This document shows, piece after piece, positions 34,400 through 42,924 of a stretch of 64,000 bases of DNA. Origin of the DNA: Martinezella calliandrae (GTDB taxonomy: Bacteria > Pseudomonadota > Alphaproteobacteria > Rhizobiales > Rhizobiaceae). The notes under the pieces are model-generated. The model was not told the origin of the DNA. It did not search any database and worked only from the letters and a program-made list of their open reading frames with translations. The stretch lies in NCBI RefSeq assembly GCF_030272695.1, contig NZ_JARFYN010000039.1, positions 1-64,000 of the forward strand, in the 5' to 3' direction. Position numbers and translations under genes: made by a program. Every line of letters starts with the position of its first letter. The stretch's first letter is position 1.

Positions 34400-35328
34400 T
34401 GTCATCCAGCCGTTTGCCAGCCATTCTCATCGCGCTCGCGGTGCTGCTGCTGATCGTTTATTCCTCGGTCTTCGTGGTCAGCGCCCGCGAACAGGCGATT
34501 GTTCTGCGGTTCGGCCAGATACGCGCCGTCAAGACCGAGCCCGGTCTCTACTTCAAGCTGCCCTTCGCCTTCATGGATGCCGATCGGGTGCAATATATCC
34601 AGGATCAGGCGCTGCGCTTCGATCTGGACAATATCCGCGTTCAGGTTTCGGGCGGCAAGTTCTATGAGGTCGATGCTTTCGTCGTCTACAGGATCACCAA
34701 TGCCCGCAAGTTCCGCGAGACAGTATCGGGCGATCGCGATTCAGCGGAAGCGCGCCTCAGGACGCGCCTCGATGCATCGTTGCGCCGGGTATACGGCCTG
34801 CGAGGTTTCGAAGCCGCGCTGTCGAACGAGCGCGCCTCGATGATGACGGAGGTGCGCGACGATCTGCATCGCGATGCAGAGTCCCTCGGCCTCAATATCG
34901 AGGACGTTCGCATTCGACGCACCGATCTCACCCAGGAAGTGTCGCAGCAGACCTTCGACCGCATGAAAGCCGAGCGTTTGGCAGAGGCGGAGCTCATCCG
35001 CGCGCGCGGTAACGAAGAAGGTCAGCGTCGCCGCGCCATCGCCGACCGCCAGGTGGTCGAGATCATCGCGGATGCTCAGAAGGATTCGGAAATCCTGCGT
35101 GGTCAGGGTGAAGCCGAGCGCAACCGCATCTTCGCCGATGCGTCCTCGCGCGATCCGAGCTTCTACGAATTCTATCGCTCGATGGCCGCCTATCGCGCGT
35201 CGCTCGCCTCGGGCGGCAAGACGCTGGTCCTGCCGCCGAACCAGTCGGAATTCTTCAAATATTTCGAGAGCGCCACTGGCTGGCCTCCGGCGCCGGCTGC
35301 GCCATCGACGGCGAAACCGGCGAATTGA
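34399..35328 (+). CDS. hflC: HflC, membrane regulator of FtsH
   Basis: This 309-residue partner of HflK has an N-terminal anchor (LIALAVLLLIVYSSVFVVS), the band-7 domain (REQAIVLRFGQIRAVKTEPGL) and a helical region (RARGNEEGQRRRAIADRQVV). It ends in a Pro/Ala-rich tail. Its ATG shares a base with the hflK stop. The downstream degP-type gene completes the hflK-hflC-degP order common in alphaproteobacteria, a membrane and periplasm quality-control set. Confidence 0.95.
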   Translation: MSSSRLPAILIALAVLLLIVYSSVFVVSAREQAIVLRFGQIRAVKTEPGLYFKLPFAFMDADRVQYIQDQALRFDLDNIRVQVSGGKFYEVDAFVVYRITNARKFRETVSGDRDSAEARLRTRLDASLRRVYGLRGFEAALSNERASMMTEVRDDLHRDAESLGLNIEDVRIRRTDLTQEVSQQTFDRMKAERLAEAELIRARGNEEGQRRRAIADRQVVEIIADAQKDSEILRGQGEAERNRIFADASSRDPSFYEFYRSMAAYRASLASGGKTLVLPPNQSEFFKYFESATGWPPAPAAPSTAKPAN

Positions 35329-35522
35329 CACGCGGCAAACCGCGGAAATCCAAGGGGCTGCCAGTCGGCGGCCTCTTGTTTTCATGATGCCCCGCGTCAT
35401 TTTCAATGTAATCCCTAAGGCCGGCCAGACGCGCGGGGATTTCCCAAAAAGGTGATTTCGCGCTTCATCATTCCGCCTTATGTTGATGCTTATACAATTT
35501 ACTTTCTCGATGAGGATGCCTG

Positions 35523-37595
35523 ATGGCCTCGACCAATCGCCCGCCTTTCAGACGTTCGTTCGCTCTCCTGGCCAGTGTGGCGCTGATTGCCGGTCCGACG
35601 CTAGCCGGTATCGACCGGGCGTATGCGCAGGCGACGCAGACGCCTTCCACCGACACGCCGGCGCCGAATGGCGGCGCAACGACAGGCACGCAGCTTCCGG
35701 CCGATACGAATACCTCGACGGTCGCGCCTGCGACCGGTTTGGCCGCCACACCTGCACCGGCGGTCGGTTCGGCTGCTGCCCCGAACGGCGAAGCGGCGAC
35801 GGGGACACAAGCGCCGCCCGCCAACCCCGCAACGACCGCACCGGCAACGGCTGGCGGAACGGGTCAGGCTGCCGCCACGGGTGCACCGAACAGCAATACC
35901 CAGCCAGGCACGCCGGCGCCCGCGGCTCCCAATAGTCAGACGCCGGCCACAGCGACCAATCCGGCTCAGGCGCCGATGGGCGGCTCTACGGCCACGAACC
36001 AGAATCCATACGTGGCGCCCAATTACCCGACGCCGCCGACCACTGGCAATCCGGCAATGAATGCCGGTCCGGCCTCGGTTGCCGATCTGGCATCTGGTCT
36101 GCTGGATGCGGTGGTCAACATTTCCACCTCGCAAAAGGTCAAGGATGAGGGCGATGGCCCGGCTGCGCCCAAGGTGCCGGACAATTCGCCATTCCAGGAA
36201 TTCTTTAACGACTTCTTCAAGAACCGTAACAACGACAACAGCAACCGCAAGGTCAGCTCCCTCGGTTCCGGTTTCGTCATCGATCCATCCGGCTATATCG
36301 TTACCAACAACCACGTCATCGAAGGTGCCGACGATATCGAGGCGATCTTCCCGAACGGCACCAAGCTCAAGGCAAGGCTGATCGGCACCGACACCAAGAC
36401 CGACCTTTCCGTGCTCAAAGTGGAGCCGAAGCATCCGCTGATCGCGGTGAAATTCGGCGATTCGTCCAGAATGCGCATCGGCGATTGGGTCATGGCAATC
36501 GGCAATCCCTTCGGCTTGGGCGGCTCGGTAACGGTCGGCATCGTCTCGGCCCGTGGCCGCAACATCAATGCCGGTCCCTATGACAATTTCATCCAGACCG
36601 ACGCGGCGATCAATAAGGGCAATTCGGGCGGACCACTCTTCAACATGAAGGGCGAGGTGATCGGCATTAACACCGCGATCATATCGCCGAGCGGCGGCTC
36701 CATCGGCATCGGCTTCGCGGTGCCATCAGAATTGGCGGAAGGCGTCGTCAAGCAGCTCATGGACTTCGGCGAAACCCGTCGAGGCTGGCTCGGCGTACGT
36801 ATCCAGCCGGTAAGTGACGATGTTGCCAACAGCCTCGGCCTCGATAGCGCCAAGGGCGCGTTGGTGGCCGGCGTCATCAAGGGCGGGCCGGTGGATAATG
36901 GTTCGATCAGGGCTGGCGACGTCATCTTGAAATTCGATGGCAAGGACGTCGACGAAATGCGCGACCTGCCGCGCGTCGTGGCGGAGAGCCCTGTCGGCAA
37001 GGAAGTCGACGTCGTCATCATGCGCGACGGCAAGCAGCAGACCGTCAAGGTCACGCTTGGTCGGCTCGAGAATAGTGATCAGGCTGCCGCAGCGAGCGGC
37101 GGGAACAACAATCAGGGTGGTAAGAACGGCGGCGACAAGCCGCCGCAGCTCGCGCCCAACGACAACGATAGTGGCAACAATGGCGGCAGCGACGGCGTCA
37201 TCAATCCCGATGACGGTGACGGCAACGACGACGGAGCGGACGGCCAGCAGGAGCCCGATGACGATCAGCAACAGCAAGCGCCGCAGCCGCAGGCCAGCAA
37301 AGACGTGCTCGGCATGAAACTCGCGACGCTGAACGCCGAAAACCGCAAGAGCTTCGGCATTGCCGACAGCGTCGACGGTGTGGTGATCACACAGGTCGCG
37401 CCCGGTTCGGCCGCGGCGGACAAGGGGCTGAAGCCCGGTGAAGTCGTCGTCGAAGTGGCGCAGGAATTCGTGCAGACGCCGACTGCGGCCGCGGAAAAGG
37501 TTGCATCCCTGAAGCGGGAGGGTCGCCGCAACGCGCAGATGATGATCGCCTCTCCGAACGGAGATCTGCGTTTCATCGCGGTAGCGTTGGAATAA
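35523..37595 (+). CDS. degP: Do-type periplasmic serine protease with long disordered linkers
   Basis: This 690-residue DegP/DegQ-type chaperone-protease has a signal peptide ending near AYAQA (residue 36). An unusually long Ala/Pro/Thr/Asn linker follows (about 37-180), then the trypsin-like domain with triad H264 (NNHVIEG), D294 (KTDLSVLKV) and S368 (KGNSGGPL). PDZ1 is at about 415-515, then a Gly/Asn/Asp/Gln-rich linker (about 518-592) and PDZ2. Typical family members are 450-520 residues; the excess is entirely in the linkers. It degrades or refolds damaged envelope proteins. It follows hflKC with a 194-bp gap, so it may have its own stress promoter. Confidence 0.93.
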   Translation: MASTNRPPFRRSFALLASVALIAGPTLAGIDRAYAQATQTPSTDTPAPNGGATTGTQLPADTNTSTVAPATGLAATPAPAVGSAAAPNGEAATGTQAPPANPATTAPATAGGTGQAAATGAPNSNTQPGTPAPAAPNSQTPATATNPAQAPMGGSTATNQNPYVAPNYPTPPTTGNPAMNAGPASVADLASGLLDAVVNISTSQKVKDEGDGPAAPKVPDNSPFQEFFNDFFKNRNNDNSNRKVSSLGSGFVIDPSGYIVTNNHVIEGADDIEAIFPNGTKLKARLIGTDTKTDLSVLKVEPKHPLIAVKFGDSSRMRIGDWVMAIGNPFGLGGSVTVGIVSARGRNINAGPYDNFIQTDAAINKGNSGGPLFNMKGEVIGINTAIISPSGGSIGIGFAVPSELAEGVVKQLMDFGETRRGWLGVRIQPVSDDVANSLGLDSAKGALVAGVIKGGPVDNGSIRAGDVILKFDGKDVDEMRDLPRVVAESPVGKEVDVVIMRDGKQQTVKVTLGRLENSDQAAAASGGNNNQGGKNGGDKPPQLAPNDNDSGNNGGSDGVINPDDGDGNDDGADGQQEPDDDQQQQAPQPQASKDVLGMKLATLNAENRKSFGIADSVDGVVITQVAPGSAAADKGLKPGEVVVEVAQEFVQTPTAAAEKVASLKREGRRNAQMMIASPNGDLRFIAVALE

Positions 37596-37601
37596 ACCGC
37601 T

Positions 37602-38180
37602 TCAAACCTTGCCGGTTTGGACCTCCTGCCGGCGCCATTCGGCGGCGCTCAGGCGGTAGAGCGAATGGCGACTTAGCTGCGGATGAGTGGCAGGTATATC
37701 CGGATGATCGAAATCTCCGGTCGGATCGTGGCGCATGCCGATCCTTTGCATGACAGCCAGGGCACGATCGTTGTCGTCAACGGCGATGGACACGATTTCA
37801 TTGAGCTCCAGCGCCCCGAAACCGTGGCGCAACAAGGCGGCGCCCGCCTCGCTGGCATAGCCCTGGCGCCAATGGCGGGCCGAAAGTCGCCAGCCGATTT
37901 CGACGGCATCCGGGGGCAGGAACGGTTCCAACTTCGGCTTCGAAAGTCCGGAAAAACCGATTGGCTGACCGCTCTGTTTCAAGACCAGCACAAGAAGATC
38001 GAAACCGTCCTCCGGTGTCATTCCAATGATGATGTCGAAGGCGGCATCGGCATCTTCGCGGCTGCGGCGAAAAGGAAAGAACTTGAGGACGATTGGATCG
38101 GAACTGAGTTCATAGAAGAGATCGCGATCGCTCTCCTGGCATGGGCGCAGGATCAATCGCGGCGTCTCGATGATCGTCAT
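37602..38180 (-). CDS. GNAT family N-acetyltransferase (RimJ/RimL-like), copy 1
   Basis: This 192-residue acetyltransferase has IIETPRLILRPCQESDRDLFYELSSDP at the start, EIGWRLSARHWRQGYASEAGAALLRHGF as the acetyl-CoA site and RIGMRHDPTGDFDHPD late. It is a paralogue of the gene just upstream. Its ATG at 38180 overlaps that gene's stop (ATGA), so the pair is co-translated. The substrate is unknown; relatives acetylate protein or small-molecule amines. Confidence 0.85.
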   Translation of the reverse strand: MTIIETPRLILRPCQESDRDLFYELSSDPIVLKFFPFRRSREDADAAFDIIIGMTPEDGFDLLVLVLKQSGQPIGFSGLSKPKLEPFLPPDAVEIGWRLSARHWRQGYASEAGAALLRHGFGALELNEIVSIAVDDNDRALAVMQRIGMRHDPTGDFDHPDIPATHPQLSRHSLYRLSAAEWRRQEVQTGKV

Positions 38181-38749
38181 TGCTGGGCGCGCCACTCGGC
38201 TGCGGACAGCCGGTAGAGCACGTGGCGGCGCAGGTGAGGGAAGGTGTCGGGGACGCCCGGATGATCGAAATCCCCGCCGTCGACCCGATGCATACCGATC
38301 CTCTCCATTACCGCCGTCGATCGGAAGTTGTTGTGAACCGCGAAGGAAACGATCTGATCAAGATCGAGCGTTTCGAAACCGTAGGCAAGAAGTGCCCGCG
38401 CCGCCTCGCTCACCAGCCCCTTGCCCCAGTAGCGCGCCGCCAGCCGCCAGCCGATCTCGATGGTGCCTGCCGGTACGAACGGTTCCAAATGATCCGTCCG
38501 TGCCAGCCCGCAAAAACCGATGGCCTCGCCACTGCCTCTGAGTTCCAACCCATAGAACCCAAGCCCGGTCTCGGCGATCATGGATTGGACCCGATCGAAA
38601 AACGCATCCGCTTCCGCCCGATTGCGGCGAAAGGGAAAGAACTTCATGACAGCATCGTCGGAATTGATCTCGAAGACGAGATCACGATCTTCGTCGCGCC
38701 AGTTGCGGATGACCAGACGTTCGGTTTCGGCAATGATCATTGATGACAT
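38177..38749 (-). CDS. GNAT family N-acetyltransferase (RimJ/RimL-like), copy 2
   Basis: This 190-residue tandem paralogue has AETERLVIRNWRDEDRDLVFEINSDD, EIGWRLAARYWGKGLVSEAARALLAYGF and RIGMHRVDGGDFDHPG. The two copies keep the same C-terminal pattern (DFDHP, then LSRH/LRRH-x-LYRLSAAEWR), which points to a local duplication. It lies downstream of serB on the same strand and could be its operon partner. Confidence 0.85.
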   Translation of the reverse strand: MSSMIIAETERLVIRNWRDEDRDLVFEINSDDAVMKFFPFRRNRAEADAFFDRVQSMIAETGLGFYGLELRGSGEAIGFCGLARTDHLEPFVPAGTIEIGWRLAARYWGKGLVSEAARALLAYGFETLDLDQIVSFAVHNNFRSTAVMERIGMHRVDGGDFDHPGVPDTFPHLRRHVLYRLSAAEWRAQQ

Positions 38750-38776
38750 CCAATCGCCTTCGTTTATCCGTCGATG

Positions 38777-39667
38777 CTACGCTCTAATGAAATCCGTCTT
38801 CCGATAGCCCTGGATGTAAAGCAGCGCGGTCAGGTCGCCATGGTCGATGCGCATCTTGGCCTGAGCCGATACGGTTGGTTTGGCATGCAGGGCCACTCCG
38901 GAGCCCGCGAGTTGAAGCATGCCGAGATCGTTGGCGCCATCGCCAACGGCAATGGCGTCGTCGGTGGAGATGCCGAGCTTTTGCGCGATGTCGCTGAGCG
39001 CATCGACCTTGGCCTGCTTGCCGAGGATAGGTTCGGCGACAAGGCCGGTCAGGATGCCGTTTTCTTCCAGCAGGATGTTGGCGCGATTCTCATCGATATC
39101 CAGCGTGGCTGCGATGCGGCTCGTAAAGACAGTGAAGCCGCCGGAGACGAGGGCGGTGTAGTAGCCCTTGGCTTTCATGGTGGCGATCAGTTCTGGGCCG
39201 CCGGGGGTCAGAGTGATGCGTTTGGCGATGACGTCGTCGACAACGGCGATCGGCAAGCCCTTTAATAGCGCGACGCGCTCGCGCAAAGCGGGCTCGAAAG
39301 AGATTTCACCGTTCATCGCGCGGGCGGTGATGTCGGCGACCTTCTCCTTCAGTCCAACTTCTGCCGCCAGTTCGTCGATGCATTCCTGGCCGATCATGGT
39401 GGAATCCATGTCGGCGATCAGGAGTTTCTTTCGACGCGTTTGCGCCTCCTGGATGACGAGATCGATCGGGGCACCGGCAATGACCGCCAGAATATTGGCC
39501 TCCGCCGCCTCAAGGTCGGCGCCGTCGCGCAATGCGATATCGCAGGCGATGCCGTCGGCCAGCCAGTAGAGTCCCAACGCCTTGACGACATCTGCCGCTT
39601 GCTCGGCGATCGCCGGAACGAGAACAGGGTTTGACGGATTGGCAATAAGCGTGGCAACGAAGGCCAT
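38777..39667 (-). CDS. serB: Phosphoserine phosphatase
   Basis: SerB (296 aa) performs the last step of serine synthesis. The HAD signature is KKLLIADMDSTMIGQECIDELA; later motifs are LVSGGFTVFTSRIA and IAVGDGANDLGMLQLAGSG. The N-terminal about 80 residues form the ACT-like extension usual in proteobacterial SerB. The ATG at 39667 gives the conserved MAFVATLIANPSNPVL start. That ATG overlaps the miaA start on the other strand (CATG at 39665-39668), so each gene's upstream control must lie inside the other gene. Confidence 0.94.
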   Translation of the reverse strand: MAFVATLIANPSNPVLVPAIAEQAADVVKALGLYWLADGIACDIALRDGADLEAAEANILAVIAGAPIDLVIQEAQTRRKKLLIADMDSTMIGQECIDELAAEVGLKEKVADITARAMNGEISFEPALRERVALLKGLPIAVVDDVIAKRITLTPGGPELIATMKAKGYYTALVSGGFTVFTSRIAATLDIDENRANILLEENGILTGLVAEPILGKQAKVDALSDIAQKLGISTDDAIAVGDGANDLGMLQLAGSGVALHAKPTVSAQAKMRIDHGDLTALLYIQGYRKTDFIRA

Positions 39668-40562
39668 GATCGGAAATCCTATAAGCGACATCGACGCGAT
39701 CCTGATAACCGGGCCGACCGCCAGCGGCAAGTCCGCGCTTGCGGTGGAATTGGCGCGCGAGCATGGCGGCGTCGTCGTCAACGCCGATAGCATGCAGGTC
39801 TACGACACGTTGCGCGTGCTAACGGCCCGGCCATCGCAAGAAGATATGCAGGGCATACCACATCATCTTTACGGCCACGTGCCGGCAGGGCAAGCCTATT
39901 CCACCGGGGCATGGCTGCGCGAGGCGGCAGCGTTGGTGGCGCAATTGGGCAGCGAAGGGCGAATGCCTGTTTTTGTCGGGGGGACCGGCCTCTATTTCAA
40001 GGCTTTGACCGGTGGACTTTCCGACATGCCTGGCATCCCGCCGGAGGTCCGCAACCATTTGCGGAGGCGGCTGTTGATAGAGGGCGCCGAGGCGTTGCAT
40101 CGGGAGCTCGTCGTTCGCGATCCCGCCGTGGCGGAAAGCCTCAATTTTCAGGATGGCCAGCGTATCGTGCGCGCGCTGGAAGTGATTGAAGCCACGGGAC
40201 AATCCATAGCCGCTTTTCAGGGCAAGACCGGACCCGTTGTCGTCGAAGCGCATCGAGCTCAAAAGATCGTCGTGCTTCCCGATCGCGCCGCTTTGCATCA
40301 GCGCATCAATGGCCGTTTCGAGAAGATGCTCGCGAACGGCGCCGAAGATGAAGTGCGGGCTCTGCTGGCGTTGAAATTGCCGGAAGAGATGCCGGTCATG
40401 AGGGCGATCGGGGTATCGCAAATTGCCGCAATGCTGCGGGGGCAGATGACGCGCAAAGAGGTTCTTGAAACCGGTGCTGCCGCGACGCGGCAATACGCCA
40501 AACGGCAGATGACCTGGTTTCGCAACCAGATGGACGAGAGCTGGGAGCGCATCAGCCCGTAG
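39666..40562 (+). CDS. miaA: tRNA dimethylallyltransferase
   Basis: MiaA (298 aa) adds the dimethylallyl group to A37 of tRNAs reading UNN codons. The P-loop is ILITGPTASGKSALAVELA. NADSMQVYDTLRVLTARPS, PHHLYGHV, VFVGGTGLYFKALTGGL and RQYAKRQMTWFRNQ follow. The ATG at 39666 lies within the serB start codon of the opposite strand. The frame is open upstream to a TTG at 39582, but that part is antisense serB. The stop is close to the convergent HerA-like gene. Confidence 0.94.
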   Translation: MIGNPISDIDAILITGPTASGKSALAVELAREHGGVVVNADSMQVYDTLRVLTARPSQEDMQGIPHHLYGHVPAGQAYSTGAWLREAAALVAQLGSEGRMPVFVGGTGLYFKALTGGLSDMPGIPPEVRNHLRRRLLIEGAEALHRELVVRDPAVAESLNFQDGQRIVRALEVIEATGQSIAAFQGKTGPVVVEAHRAQKIVVLPDRAALHQRINGRFEKMLANGAEDEVRALLALKLPEEMPVMRAIGVSQIAAMLRGQMTRKEVLETGAAATRQYAKRQMTWFRNQMDESWERISP

Positions 40563-40568
40563 CCAGCG

Positions 40569-42623
40569 TCAATCCTTGTTGTAAAGGCTGCTCAGCGGTT
40601 TCTTCAGGATGCTGTCGCGCACCGACAAGCTGGGTTCGCGCCGCACGGAAGGTGAAACCTCTTTCACCGAACCATCATTATCACGGAAGTCGCGACGCAA
40701 CTCGGCAAGCCGGCTATCGATGGATGTCTGGGGAGCCGTGCCGAACGCCGAAGCCGGCGCTGGGGCGCGAGGCAGCATGTCGGGCCGATAGGGCTCCATC
40801 GGCTGATTGGCAGAGCTTGCGGGTTGTGGCGCGGGCGCAGGCTGCCCGGGATCATCGTCGCCAAAATCCTCGTCCATATCGATCACTGCGCTACTCGAGG
40901 CCGTGTAGCTCTGCTGGAAGGCAGAGATATCTGGCCCCGAGGCCGAGCGCATGCGGCTGACGATGGTACGCAGGTCCACAGTATCGGGTGATTCCTCGCT
41001 CGTTTTCGTGATGCTGCCGCTGGCCTTCGGCAACAGGTGCTCTTCGACACGGGAAAAGCGCATGCGCATGGGGACTGCGATGGCTTCGCCGAAGGCAATG
41101 GCTTCGCCGTTGCCGATCGACGACAGGAAGCTCGTCGTGGAAATCGAAGAATTCGGAATTGCTGAACGGATGATGTCCTGGTCGCGATCGTTGGCAAGGC
41201 GCATGGCGAACACCGTCGAGCATTGCGACAGGATCGTCTGGTCGAGTTCGCCCGGACGCTGCGTGATGATCCCAAGCGACACGCCATATTTGCGGCCCTC
41301 TTTGGCGATGCGGGCAATCGCCTGCCGGGTCGGAAAGAAGCCGAGGGTCGGGTCAGCGGGGATATAACGGTGCGCCTCCTCGCAGACGACGAGCATATGG
41401 ATCGCGCCTTCGCTCCAGAGCGCCAGTTCAAAGGCCATGCGGCAAAGCACGGAGGCGACGGAATTGACGACTTCGGAAGGGATGCCGGCGAGCTGGAAAG
41501 TACATATCGGTTTGTCGTCGCCGGGAATACGGAAGATCTGCGCGATCGTCTCCATGATCGTGTCGCTGATCGTGTTGTTTGAGAACATGAAATGATAACG
41601 CGGATCGTTGATCGCCGAGATGACGCGCATCTTCAACGACCGCAGATGCGGCTTTTCCTGCCGCCCTTCGAGCCGGCCGATACGCTCGTCGATCAGCGCC
41701 AGCAGGTCGGCCATGCGGTAGGGAACCGGCGTATCAGCCGTTAGCGAGCTCTTTTCCGACTGACGGCGCGTCAGCGGCGAGTCGCTGCCGCGAAAGGCGC
41801 GTTTTGCCTCCGGAATGATGTCACGCAGCATGTCCAGTTCGTCGGGGATCGGCGGCCGGCCGCGGAAGACGACCTCGGCAAACTCGTCGAGCCGCATCAG
41901 CCAGAAGGGCAGGTCGAGCGTATCGGTATCGACGACGACGGAATGCTTGGGAAAGGCGGCGGCGAACTCATTATGCGGGTCGAGGATCAGCACGCGCAAT
42001 TTGGGATCGGAAACGATCGCCTTATGCAACAGCAACGAGACGGCAGTCGATTTGCCGACGCCGGTCGAGCCGACCACGGCGAAATGCTTTGCCAGCATCG
42101 AAGGGATATGGATGGCGGCGTCGATGCTCTCGTCCTGCGTCAACTTTCCTACGACGCAGCTACTGTCCTTGCCGGCATCGAAAATACGCATGAGGTCGGT
42201 GGCGCGGATGCGGTGAGCGATGGCGCCAAGATAGGGGTAGGTGGAGATGCCGCTCGAAAATTCCTCGCGGCCATTTGGTCCGACCCGGACTTCGCCCAGC
42301 AATTCCACTTCGATGCGGAAGAGATTGTCCTGACCTTCGCCCCAGCCGGTGTTGCCGGTGTTCATGGCGTAGACGAGCGCGGCAACGCGATTGACCCCAA
42401 CGCTGATCGAGATCAGTTTGCCCACCGACCAAAGCTCGGTCAGGTCCGTGGCGCCGTCCTCGGCGACCGCTGCGATGGTTGCCCTGGAACCGCTGCATGC
42501 AACAACACGGCCGAGGAAGCGATTTCCCGGCTTCAGATTGTCACGACGATCAAGGTCCCCAGCTTTGCCGGACGTCTGCAAATCTTTGTTGAGCAAACGG
42601 CTACTCCCAGCGTTAGACGGCAA
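40569..42623 (-). CDS. HerA-like ATPase (DUF87 family)
   Basis: This 684-residue FtsK/HerA-superfamily ATPase has an N-terminal HAS-barrel (about 30-110), Walker A GSTGVGKST at 185-193, LRVLILDPHNEFAAAFP and a Walker B MLVVCEEAHRYIP. A GIITQRPGELDQTILSQC sensor region follows. The last about 140 residues are Pro/Ala/Ser-rich and probably disordered. HerA proteins are hexameric DNA pumps or helicases in repair or phage defence. No NurA, Sir2 or other defence partner is next to it, so this is the solitary chromosomal form. TTG at 42623 is the earliest start; a downstream start is possible. Confidence 0.85.
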   Translation of the reverse strand: MPSNAGSSRLLNKDLQTSGKAGDLDRRDNLKPGNRFLGRVVACSGSRATIAAVAEDGATDLTELWSVGKLISISVGVNRVAALVYAMNTGNTGWGEGQDNLFRIEVELLGEVRVGPNGREEFSSGISTYPYLGAIAHRIRATDLMRIFDAGKDSSCVVGKLTQDESIDAAIHIPSMLAKHFAVVGSTGVGKSTAVSLLLHKAIVSDPKLRVLILDPHNEFAAAFPKHSVVVDTDTLDLPFWLMRLDEFAEVVFRGRPPIPDELDMLRDIIPEAKRAFRGSDSPLTRRQSEKSSLTADTPVPYRMADLLALIDERIGRLEGRQEKPHLRSLKMRVISAINDPRYHFMFSNNTISDTIMETIAQIFRIPGDDKPICTFQLAGIPSEVVNSVASVLCRMAFELALWSEGAIHMLVVCEEAHRYIPADPTLGFFPTRQAIARIAKEGRKYGVSLGIITQRPGELDQTILSQCSTVFAMRLANDRDQDIIRSAIPNSSISTTSFLSSIGNGEAIAFGEAIAVPMRMRFSRVEEHLLPKASGSITKTSEESPDTVDLRTIVSRMRSASGPDISAFQQSYTASSSAVIDMDEDFGDDDPGQPAPAPQPASSANQPMEPYRPDMLPRAPAPASAFGTAPQTSIDSRLAELRRDFRDNDGSVKEVSPSVRREPSLSVRDSILKKPLSSLYNKD

Positions 42624-42715
42624 AGCATAAGGAGGGCGCCTTAATAAAACCCTTTCGATCCGCTCAAGATTTTAAAGGGATCGAGAAAGGCCGCGATTTT
42701 TTATTGCGGAATGCG

Positions 42716-42744
42716 TTGACGCTTAGAAATTTTCTGTCTATCAC
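42716..42744 (+). promoter_or_regulatory. Sigma70-type promoter of the ilv leader/operon
   Basis: TTGACG (42716-42721) and TATCAC (42739-42744) are separated by exactly 17 bp. Expected transcription start is about 42750-42752, one to three bases before the leader-peptide ATG at 42753. The leader mRNA would therefore be practically leaderless. Confidence 0.7.
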
Positions 42745-42752
42745 TTCGCCCC

Positions 42753-42809
42753 ATGAAAAAATCGACGGTTCTTATCGTGGTGGGACGGCGCATGGGCAGG
42801 ATGGTGTAA
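42753..42809 (+). CDS. ilvL: ilv leader peptide (attenuator peptide)
   Basis: An 18-codon frame encodes MKKSTVLIVVGRRMGRMV, with Val-Leu-Ile-Val-Val at codons 6-10 and a last Val before TAA. These are the products of the pathway, which is the signature of ribosome-mediated attenuation. A long nested hairpin follows (GCGCATGGG against CCCATGCGC, with GGATGG/CCATCC inside), then the terminator at 42844. It lies 116 bp before ilvB. Its start almost coincides with the predicted transcript start, like the leaderless trpL of Sinorhizobium. Confidence 0.85.
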   Translation: MKKSTVLIVVGRRMGRMV

Positions 42810-42843
42810 CCATCCGGCGATAGCCACCCATGCGCTAGACAAC

Positions 42844-42866
42844 AGGCTCCAAAGGAGCCTTTTTTT
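42844..42866 (+). terminator. ilv attenuator terminator
   Basis: AGGCTCC at 42844-42850 pairs with GGAGCCT at 42854-42860 across an AAA loop, followed directly by a run of T. It lies between the leader peptide and ilvB and is the regulated terminator of the attenuator. The competing antiterminator fold was not resolved by eye. Confidence 0.88.
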
Positions 42867-42924
42867 ATGCCCGAAATCGAGATTTCATCTTTCCCAAACC
42901 CTCAGCAGATAGCGGAACAAACGT

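Noticed and set aside
35620-36060. Repeat or CRISPR-like array in the Ala/Pro/Thr region of the Do-type protease
   Set aside because: The repetition is amino-acid compositional, with no constant-length repeats or spacers.
40569-42623. HerA-like gene as part of a phage-defence system
   Set aside because: Its neighbours are miaA, serB and the ilv operon; no nuclease, Sir2, NurA or other defence gene accompanies it.
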